Shown: positions 1 to 4,480 of the stretch, one piece after another
Layout of the letters: every line of letters begins with the position of its first letter
How positions within the stretch are numbered: position 1 is the stretch's first letter
From: Dehalococcoidia bacterium
Lineage (GTDB): Bacteria; Chloroflexota; Dehalococcoidia; Dehalococcoidales; Fen-1064
Reading direction: 5' to 3'
Assembly: GCA_003153075.1 (NCBI GenBank)
Contig: PMBW01000120.1
Coordinates: forward strand, 2,204-8,272
Length of the DNA stretch: 6,069 bases
Notes under the pieces: model-generated
What the model was told of the DNA's origin: nothing
What the model saw: only the letters and a program-made list of their open reading frames with translations
The model's database searches: none
Translations under genes and position numbers: made by a program

Positions 1-137
1 AGGTCCATCCAGTGTGCTTTAAGCATATCTGCGCCGGGATCGATCAGCACGATCTCATTGGCCAATTTATGAATAGCGATAGTGAAAGCGGCACAGGAAC
101 CGAGTGTGCCGGCAGCGCCCATAATTGTAATTTTCAC
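1..137 (-). CDS. Malate/lactate dehydrogenase family protein, N-terminal 45 codons (cut by window edge)
   Basis: The minus strand reads M-K-I-T-I-M-G-A-A-G-T-L-G-S, a beta strand followed by a GxxGxxG dinucleotide-binding turn (G7, G10, G13). A second strand, EIVLID, ends in Asp33, the acidic residue that in NAD-dependent members holds the adenosine ribose. The run KAHWMDL fits the family's conserved Asp-Leu position after the first Rossmann unit. Family members reduce a 2-oxoacid (oxaloacetate or pyruvate) with NADH in the cytoplasm. The visible part has no substrate-specificity loop, so malate and lactate dehydrogenase cannot be told apart. The GTG at 135-137 is chosen as start because an AAGGA sits 7 nt upstream, and because the next Met (residue 6) would remove the first beta strand. 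The gene is divergent from the flavoprotein gene at 876. About 85% of the protein lies outside the window. Confidence 0.85.
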   Translation of the reverse strand, partial: MKITIMGAAGTLGSCAAFTIAIHKLANEIVLIDPGADMLKAHWMD

Positions 138-144
138 GGATTTA

Positions 145-165
145 TCCTTCTTATTGTTTATTATA
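145..165 (-). promoter_or_regulatory. Candidate -10 box and Shine-Dalgarno of the dehydrogenase gene
   Basis: On the minus strand a perfect TATAAT lies at 165-160 and an AAGGA Shine-Dalgarno at 149-145, 7 nt from the GTG start. No good -35 hexamer is seen at 16-18 nt upstream of the TATAAT. If this -10 is used, the leader would be only about 15-20 nt. The Shine-Dalgarno is convincing. The promoter is tentative, because the stretch is A+T-rich and TATAAT is easily found by chance. Confidence 0.4.
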
Positions 166-260
166 ACGAAAATCAAGCCGTATAGGACTTATTCTTGTTA
201 TATATGGTATAAGAAAACGCGGAAAAAAGATAGAGGGTGGGGAAGAAGCGGTCGGTTTTC

Positions 261-288
261 AGTTATGAGTTATGAGTACTGAGTGATA
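261..288. repeat. Degenerate heptamer tandem repeat (AGTTATG, four units)
   Basis: Four consecutive 7-nt units can be read: AGTTATG, AGTTATG, AGTACTG and AGTGATA. The first two are identical and the next two have drifted by two or three bases. The array lies in non-coding DNA upstream of the divergent dehydrogenase gene. It looks like a decaying short tandem repeat made by slippage, and no function is visible. Confidence 0.55.
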
Positions 289-375
289 TGGATTCCTCCC
301 ACATTTCCTTTTGGAAATTCTCTGAAATTTAGGTCCAATAACGATCATGTCGTACCTTTGCTTCAAATGGCTCCG

Positions 376-418
376 TCCGCCTGAGGTGGACCACCGAACA
401 TTTCAACTGATGTTGAAA
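376..418. repeat. Cluster of three short dyads abutting dispersed repeat copy A
   Basis: Three inverted repeats follow each other. TCCGCCT (376-382) faces AGGTGGA (384-390) with one G-T wobble. GGTGG (385-389) faces CCACC (391-395). TTTCAAC (401-407) faces GTTGAAA (412-418) across a TGAT loop. Only the last can form a good hairpin, because the first two have one-base centres and are better seen as DNA dyads. The hairpin ends where the conserved block of copy A begins, an arrangement also seen at copy B with unrelated stem sequence. Confidence 0.45.
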
Positions 419-519
419 GTATTTCGTTGAAGACTCGAACTGCGGTCTACGGAAGTACGTCCGGTTTTAAACCTGCGAGTAATGACAAGGCAATCCAGGT
501 AATTTTGGACAACCTCGTA
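417..519 (+). repeat. Dispersed repeat, copy A (direct repeat of 3106-3237)
   Basis: Positions 417-491 align without gaps to 3106-3180 with 6 mismatches in 75 nt (92% identity). Positions 492-519 then align to 3210-3237 with 23 of 28 matches. Copy A lacks 29 nt present in copy B (3181-3209), which contain most of a palindrome. Inside the block a short inverted pair AGAC/GTCT brackets a 10-nt loop. The two copies have the same orientation and flank the flavoprotein gene. No continuous reading frame is shared convincingly, so this is treated as a non-coding repeat family. Confidence 0.8.
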
Positions 520-530
520 CTTTTTTATCA

Positions 531-553
531 AAGAAGGGCGCAACGTCCTTCTT
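531..553. repeat. Inverted repeat AAGAAGG / CCTTCTT
   Basis: AAGAAGG (531-537) faces CCTTCTT (547-553) across a 9-nt centre, a perfect 7-bp stem just after the end of repeat copy A. No T-run follows and no gene ends here, so it is not read as a terminator. It may be a decayed end of the repeat element. Confidence 0.35.
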
Positions 554-629
554 GAACTTTCTTAGATGGCCGAAACCCGAAAAATAACCGGAGTTGTGTT
601 TCCAGCGCTTCGTTAAAAGGCTATATTCC

Positions 630-651
630 CATACCGACGAAAGTCGGGATG
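630..651. repeat. REP-like hairpin with GAAA loop
   Basis: CATACCGAC (630-638) faces GTCGGGATG (643-651) across a GAAA tetraloop. Eight of nine positions pair, with a single A/G mismatch that one substitution would repair to a perfect 9-bp stem. The sequence has the form of the short intergenic palindromes found in many bacterial genomes, and there is no T-tract. It lies between repeat copy A and the promoter region of the flavoprotein gene. Confidence 0.5.
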
Positions 652-731
652 TAATAAAACCGGGGGATAACGCTATTTAAAAAGCACCGCACTAACTCGA
701 TCTTTTAAACTGGTGGCAAGCTTCGCTAACT

Positions 732-760
732 TTTCCGCTGATTCTAATGTATGTTATACT
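732..760 (+). promoter_or_regulatory. Candidate extended -10 promoter for the flavoprotein gene
   Basis: TATACT at 755-760 is preceded by TGT (752-754), giving an extended -10 of the form TGnTATACT. The hexamer 17 nt upstream (732-737, TTTCCG) matches a -35 at only three positions, which an extended -10 can tolerate. Transcription would start near 767 and leave a leader of about 110 nt before the ATG at 876. The call rests on motif shape only. Confidence 0.35.
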
Positions 761-774
761 TCTTTTAATAATCA

Positions 775-791
775 GAGCGTATTTTACGCTT
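775..791 (+). promoter_or_regulatory. Dyad in the flavoprotein leader, possible operator or leader hairpin
   Basis: AGCGTA (776-781) and TACGCT (785-790) form a perfect 6-bp inverted repeat around TTT, extendable by a G-T wobble. It lies about 10 nt downstream of the predicted transcription start, where a repressor site or a small leader hairpin would act. No adjacent regulator gene supports either reading. Confidence 0.3.
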
Positions 792-875
792 CAGGAATAA
801 CACCCCCGGATATCAGATTCCGCGAGCGGTTTAGCCGTCAGTTTTAGAAATATCAGCCTGTGAAAAGGATATATA

Positions 876-2945
876 ATGAGTAACAAATTTCAGAAATTAC
901 TGGAACCGTCTTACATCGGCAAGATAAAAACGCGCAACCGGATAATCAAAACTGCGCAGGGTTCATCCTTCATCGAGCCGACCGGTTACGTGGGAGAACA
1001 AGCCAAGGCCTACTATGAGACGATGGCCAAAGGCGGCGTAGGCTTACTGATCGTTGAGTCCTGCGGTGTGGAATTCCCGCTGGGCATCCACCATTTTCCG
1101 GTGCAGTTTCATCTTGATGATGACAAATACATTCCGGGCTACAGCGAACTGACCCAGGTTATTCATAAACACGGCTGTCCGGTTTTTCTACAACTTTTCC
1201 ATGCCGGGCCGTGGAATCCGACCGGCTTGTTGCCCAAGCGCGATACCAAATCAGCTTCGACATTAACGGAAAGCGAATTGCCCGGACCGGGTTTCGCAAT
1301 CCCGCGCGGAGTATCCTTAAGTGAGGTTGAAGACCTGATCCAATTGTTCGTCAAAGCGGCGGAACGGGCCCAAAAAGCCGGTTTTGACGGTGTGGAGATC
1401 AACGCCGCGACGTGCCACCTGGTAAACGCTTTTTATTCACGCATTTTCAATAAACGGCAGGATGAATTCGGCTGCGCTACCATCGAGAACCGCGCGCGCT
1501 TTATGAACAGGATCATCGGCGACACAAAAAAGAAACTGGGGTCTGATTTTGCCGTGACCGCTTTGATCAATATCGCAGAATACGGGCATCCATTAGCCAC
1601 CCCGATCGAAGAGGGCGTGCAATTCGCCCGGCTGGCAGCAGAAGCAGGCGCCGATGCCGTGCAGGTCAGGGCGCACGGTTACGGACACCGCGGTGGTTTA
1701 TTACAGCCCGACCGGCTTTTCTATCCGGAAATGCCGAAACCCATGCCGAAAGACCTGGATTGGAGCCACAAGGGAGTGGGCGCGATCATTCCGTTGGCCA
1801 CGGCAGTGAAAAAAGTAGTATCGGTGCCGGTGATTGCCGCCTGCCGGCTTGATCCGGAATTGGGGGAAAAACTCCTGCAAAACGGTGATATCGATTTCGT
1901 GGGCATGACCCGGCGTTTGCTGGCCGACCCCGAATTACCCAATAAAGTAGCCGAAGGCCGACTGGACGACATCAATCCCTGTACCGGATGCCTTTACTGC
2001 ATGGACGTGCGTCTGCATAATACACCCATCCGCTGCCGCATCAACGCCAACCTGGGCAGAGAGCGTGAGTTCGCCCTCAAACCCGCCGCCAAAGTTAAGC
2101 AAGTTGTGGTCATCGGGGGTGGGCCGGCAGGAATGGAAGCTGCCAGAGTCGCCGCTTTGCGCGGGCACAAGGTAACCCTGTTAGAGCAAGAGCCGAAGAC
2201 AGGCGGGCTGCTGCCGCTGGCCGCAATGCTGAAAGACATCGAGACGAAAGAGCTGATGGACCTGGCAAACTACCTGCACCTGCAGATGGAAAAAGCCGGC
2301 GTCACGATCAAAACAAACACAGGATTCACACCTTCATTAATTGCCGGATTAAAACCTGATGTGGTGATACTGGCCGCGGGCGGCACTGCCGCGAAAAGCG
2401 CTATCCCCGGCATCCAGGGTAAAAATGTGGTGAGCGGCGCCACGCTGCGCCGCCAGCTAAAACGTTATTCCCGGTTTTTCGGACCGAAGACGCTGGCGAA
2501 TCTAACCAGGATCTGGATGCCCATCGGCAAACGCGTGGTGGTAATCGGCGGGACGATTCACGGCTGCGAACTGGCGGAGTTCTTAATTAAACGGGGCAGA
2601 AAGGTGACCATTTTACACAGCGGCACGGAAATCGGCGAAGGCATGACCGGAGACGATAAGTTCCAATTCCTGCGCTGGATCGCTGAGAAAAAAGATACCG
2701 CCATCATCACCGGCGTAACGATCGAAAAGGTTTCAGAAACCGAAGTCACTTTCATAACCGGCGGCAAAACCCAAACGATCAGTATAGATACGGTAGCACT
2801 GGCGCTTCCTCTCAACGCCAACACCCTGATGATAAAGAACCTGGAAGGGAAAGCGCCGGAGGTTTACACTATCGGCGACTGCAATGAACCGCACCTGATC
2901 GCGGACGCCATCGCCAGCGGGGCAACTATCGGCCACCGGATTTGA
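876..2945 (+). CDS. Old Yellow Enzyme family FMN/[4Fe-4S]/FAD oxidoreductase (2,4-dienoyl-CoA reductase-like)
   Basis: This 689-residue protein has the full architecture of 2,4-dienoyl-CoA reductase, enoate reductase and trimethylamine dehydrogenase. An FMN-binding TIM barrel spans about 1-360 (NRIIKTAQGS; FLQLFHAG at 104-111; FDGVEIN at 170-176; FVGMTRRLLADPELP at 341-355). An iron-sulfur cluster site follows at C369, C372, C375 and C387, then an FAD Rossmann motif (VVIGGGPAG, 411-419), a second nucleotide-binding motif (VVVIGGTIHG, 554-563), and a terminal YTIGDC segment (664-669). Such enzymes pass electrons from NAD(P)H through FAD and the cluster to FMN, to reduce an activated C=C bond or act on amines. 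The FMN-site residues are unusual: where OYE has His/Asn and a Tyr proton donor, this protein has N176, T179 and H181. The cysteine spacing CxxCxxC is that of trimethylamine dehydrogenase. The substrate is unknown. The ATG has AAAAGGA 6 nt upstream. The gene stands alone between two copies of a dispersed repeat. Confidence 0.93.
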   Translation: MSNKFQKLLEPSYIGKIKTRNRIIKTAQGSSFIEPTGYVGEQAKAYYETMAKGGVGLLIVESCGVEFPLGIHHFPVQFHLDDDKYIPGYSELTQVIHKHGCPVFLQLFHAGPWNPTGLLPKRDTKSASTLTESELPGPGFAIPRGVSLSEVEDLIQLFVKAAERAQKAGFDGVEINAATCHLVNAFYSRIFNKRQDEFGCATIENRARFMNRIIGDTKKKLGSDFAVTALINIAEYGHPLATPIEEGVQFARLAAEAGADAVQVRAHGYGHRGGLLQPDRLFYPEMPKPMPKDLDWSHKGVGAIIPLATAVKKVVSVPVIAACRLDPELGEKLLQNGDIDFVGMTRRLLADPELPNKVAEGRLDDINPCTGCLYCMDVRLHNTPIRCRINANLGREREFALKPAAKVKQVVVIGGGPAGMEAARVAALRGHKVTLLEQEPKTGGLLPLAAMLKDIETKELMDLANYLHLQMEKAGVTIKTNTGFTPSLIAGLKPDVVILAAGGTAAKSAIPGIQGKNVVSGATLRRQLKRYSRFFGPKTLANLTRIWMPIGKRVVVIGGTIHGCELAEFLIKRGRKVTILHSGTEIGEGMTGDDKFQFLRWIAEKKDTAIITGVTIEKVSETEVTFITGGKTQTISIDTVALALPLNANTLMIKNLEGKAPEVYTIGDCNEPHLIADAIASGATIGHRI

Positions 2946-3069
2946 CAAAACGAAAGCCAGAAAAACAGACAAATCCCTGCTGACCCGGGGTTATCCGAAA
3001 ATAGTCATTAGTAACGAATAATATGTACATTTTAACTGCGTTCTATCCCTTTCGATTGCGATCAAAAGA

Positions 3070-3237
3070 GACCTCCGACTTTCTTCTAGGTCAGAAAGTC
3101 TCCGGAAGTATTTCGTTGAAGACTCAAACTGCGGTCTACGGAAGTATCTCCGGTTTTTAACCTGCGCGGAATGACAAGGCGTTTTTGTCATTGTCGGGCT
3201 TGACCCGACAATCCAGGTAATTTCGGATTGCTTCGTA
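3070..3237 (+). repeat. Dispersed repeat, copy B, with multiple hairpins
   Basis: The conserved block 3106-3180 plus 3210-3237 matches copy A (417-519) in the same orientation. A perfect 8-bp hairpin precedes it: GACTTTCT (3077-3084) with AGAAAGTC (3093-3100). A competing pair, GACCT (3070-3074) with AGGTC (3088-3092), uses the loop of that hairpin. Inside the block, CGGAAGTAT occurs twice (3103-3111 and 3139-3147). A minus-strand open frame runs through this element, but its peptide has the low-complexity look (Tyr-Phe-Arg-Arg repeats) of translated intergenic repeats and no visible start signal, so it is not called a gene. Confidence 0.75.
3170..3212. repeat. Two overlapping perfect hairpins within copy B (partly absent from copy A)
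   Basis: AATGACAA (3170-3177) pairs with TTGTCATT (3185-3192) over a 7-nt loop. ATTGTCGGG (3190-3198) pairs perfectly with CCCGACAAT (3204-3212) over the loop CTTGA. The two stems share 3190-3192 and so are mutually exclusive at full length. The second has the form of a common bacterial intergenic palindrome. Twenty-nine bases (3181-3209) have no counterpart in copy A, so the palindromic part was inserted here or lost there. There is no T-run after the stem, so it is unlikely to be a simple terminator for the flavoprotein gene. Confidence 0.65.
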
Positions 3238-3410
3238 GAGATGATGCGAAACATCGAAATGAGCGAAAAGACACTAATTCGGCGGTCTCCTCAAGTAAAG
3301 CAAGTTATGTCTAAATTGTCACAATCCTAAAAGTAATATCTGAATTAATACTTTTTTACCTGTTTTTACCAGTACCATCGTTCAAAACTAAAATAATACC
3401 CGCCTTTTCC

Positions 3411-3438
3411 TTGCTTTGGTCGGATAAGGTGCTATGAT
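3411..3438 (+). promoter_or_regulatory. Candidate sigma-70 promoter with extended -10 for the DUF998 gene
   Basis: TTGCTT (3411-3416) and TATGAT (3433-3438) are separated by 16 nt. TGC immediately precedes the -10, giving the extended form TGnTATGAT. The -10 matches consensus at five of six positions. Transcription would begin near 3445, leaving a leader of about 150-170 nt. This is the best promoter-like sequence in the window. Confidence 0.5.
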
Positions 3439-3451
3439 GAGGATAGAAGAA

Positions 3452-3544
3452 GGGTTTAAAGTTAAGTTTTTTATAAAAAATAAACGGTCATCCTCTTTCC
3501 CGGTGGGATTCTGTCAGTTTGTCCGTTTGGGGCTCCTTAAACCT
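3452..3544 (+). promoter_or_regulatory. Nested inverted repeats in the DUF998 leader (possible structured RNA)
   Basis: Three inverted repeats are nested concentrically. GGTTTAA (3453-3459) pairs with TTAAACC (3537-3543). Inside it AAACGG (3482-3487) pairs with CCGTTT (3523-3528). Inside that TCCC (3498-3501) pairs with GGGA (3505-3508). The outer arm starts just after the predicted transcription start. I recognise no known riboswitch consensus. The outer stem is A+T-rich and chance pairing is possible, so this is only a candidate cis-regulatory fold. Confidence 0.3.
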
Positions 3545-3558
3545 CTCAAAAATCAGGG

Positions 3559-3587
3559 TTTCTACATTGAGCAAAAGCTCGTAGAGA
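3559..3587 (+). promoter_or_regulatory. Bulged hairpin directly upstream of the DUF998 start region
   Basis: TCTAC (3561-3565) pairs with GTAGA (3581-3585), and GAGC (3569-3572) pairs with GCTC (3577-3580), around an AAAA loop with a 3-nt ATT bulge on the 5' side. One G-T and one A-T pair can extend the base to 3559/3587. The 3' arm covers the only purine-rich, Shine-Dalgarno-like stretch before the ATG at 3591, so folding could limit translation initiation. Confidence 0.35.
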
Positions 3588-3590
3588 AGA

Positions 3591-3620
3591 ATGAGTGAAT
3601 CATCGTTACAGCTATTTTGA
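3591..3620 (+). CDS. Possible 9-codon upstream ORF, or displaced N-terminus of the DUF998 gene
   Basis: ATG at 3591 opens a frame reading MSESSLQLF and stops at TGA (3618-3620). That stop overlaps the TTG start (3617-3619) of the membrane protein gene as TTGA. A weak GAG lies 4 nt before the ATG. Two readings fit: a short leader peptide coupled to the downstream gene by termination-reinitiation, or the true N-terminus of that gene separated by a one-base shift in the T-rich stretch after it. The peptide is too short to show coding character. Confidence 0.25.
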   Translation: MSESSLQLF

Positions 3621-4351
3621 ATTTTTTCAGAGTAATTACTGCTAAAGCCGCTAATTTGTTGTATCAAATCAGACAGACCTGGATCGTCGCGCCGCGCAAG
3701 GCAGCGCTGGTTTCCTCTGCGTCATTCGCGGCAGTCGGCCCGATTGTCTTCCTGGGATTTAACGCGGCGGCACAAGTGCTGCACCCAACCTCGAACCCTG
3801 TCGCGGTGACAGTCAGTTTCCTGGTTTTCGGGTCTTACGGCTGGCTGCAAACCGTGGCCTTCTATATCCTGGGAATTTCTTTGATCGCGCTGGCTGTTGC
3901 GCTTGTGTTAAAGATCGAATCCAGGTTTAATTTCGGCGCGATCGTTGTATTTCTGTGCGGAATCGCATTCTTATTAGTTGCCTCCAATCACGTGCAAAAC
4001 TCCGGCGTGACGATCACGCTATCGGAAATAATCCACCGCGATTCGGCGATAGCGATTGTGGTAATGTCCCCGCTGGCCTGTTTTGCTCTGGCGCCGAGTT
4101 TGAAAGCGAACGGACACAATGGCCTGTGGGTGTATTCCATCGTCGCCGGATGTATTGCGCTCGTTACGATCATCGCCGGTTTCCTGATTCCAACCGCGCA
4201 CAACTCTTATCTCGGCTTTTTCGAACGGGTTTTGCTTTTAAACGGACAAGTCTGGGGCGAAATAATCTGTCTGCGGCTGATCTGGACGACCGTCAAGAAG
4301 AAAGATCCCGGAATCACGACCAAAAAACAAATTTTGAATCCGACGCTTTAA
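3617..4351 (+). CDS. DUF998-type multi-pass membrane protein
   Basis: The product is 244 residues with six predicted membrane helices, at about 30-50, 76-97, 106-124, 143-162, 171-193 and 202-223. The pattern fits the DUF998 family: a first helix containing GPIVF, a Ser-Tyr-Gly-Trp-Leu-Gln segment (73-78) before helix 2, a short polar loop with IIHRDSA (138-144) before helix 4, and GFFERVLLLNGQVW (200-213) leading into the last helix. Family members are integral inner-membrane proteins of unknown biochemical function. The C-terminus is a Lys-rich cytoplasmic tail. The TTG start lacks a Shine-Dalgarno and overlaps the stop of a 9-codon upstream frame, so the N-terminal 20-25 residues are uncertain. 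An in-frame stop at 3596-3598 rules out a longer version. An independent promoter at 3411-3438 suggests a single-gene unit. Family assignment is by motif memory, not by search. Confidence 0.82.
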   Translation: MNFFRVITAKAANLLYQIRQTWIVAPRKAALVSSASFAAVGPIVFLGFNAAAQVLHPTSNPVAVTVSFLVFGSYGWLQTVAFYILGISLIALAVALVLKIESRFNFGAIVVFLCGIAFLLVASNHVQNSGVTITLSEIIHRDSAIAIVVMSPLACFALAPSLKANGHNGLWVYSIVAGCIALVTIIAGFLIPTAHNSYLGFFERVLLLNGQVWGEIICLRLIWTTVKKKDPGITTKKQILNPTL

Positions 4352-4480
4352 ATTACCATTATCAATATTGAGTTGACAGTTTAATATTTAATACTACTTT
4401 TTCCAGTATTTCGTATTCAGCTATTCATAACCGTTTTTGATTGTTGCCGCAGGTGAATCTTGATTATTTTCAGGCTTGGG

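Noticed and set aside
82..282. 66-codon plus-strand open frame at the left end
   Set aside because: Its first part is antisense to the dehydrogenase start and its latter part runs through the A+T-rich gap and heptamer repeat. It has no ribosome-binding site and no protein-like pattern.
710..730. Possible sigma-54 -24/-12 element (TGGCAAGCTTCGC)
   Set aside because: The GG and GC dinucleotides do not have the required 10-nt separation and the TTGC box is absent.
820..829. CCGC-GA-GCGG mini-dyad in the flavoprotein leader
   Set aside because: The 2-nt loop is too small for a hairpin and the 4-bp arms are expected by chance.
417..3237. The flanking repeats as ends of an insertion sequence or composite transposon
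   Set aside because: The copies are direct, contain no transposase gene, and show no terminal inverted repeats or target duplication. A dispersed non-coding repeat is the simpler reading.
2991..3254. 87-codon open frame on the minus strand across repeat copy B
   Set aside because: It lies over the dispersed repeat, has no Shine-Dalgarno, and its peptide shows the Ser/Arg/Tyr-rich, repetitive look of translated intergenic repeats with no recognisable domain.
3315..3325. 11-bp palindrome ATTGTCACAAT between repeat copy B and the DUF998 promoter
   Set aside because: It is a short A+T-rich dyad about 90 nt upstream of the promoter, with no second copy and no regulator nearby. Chance is likely.
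3955..4371. 138-codon plus-strand frame overlapping the DUF998 gene
   Set aside because: It overlaps a strongly hydrophobic, family-like reading frame, is itself Arg/Asp-rich without recognisable motifs, and ends just after the real gene. It is a frame shadow.
4378..4402. AT-only imperfect hairpin followed by five T residues after the DUF998 gene
   Set aside because: AGT-TTAA / TTAA-ACT with a bulged T followed by TTTTT could serve as a weak terminator, but the stem is almost all A-T and would be unstable. It is not called.
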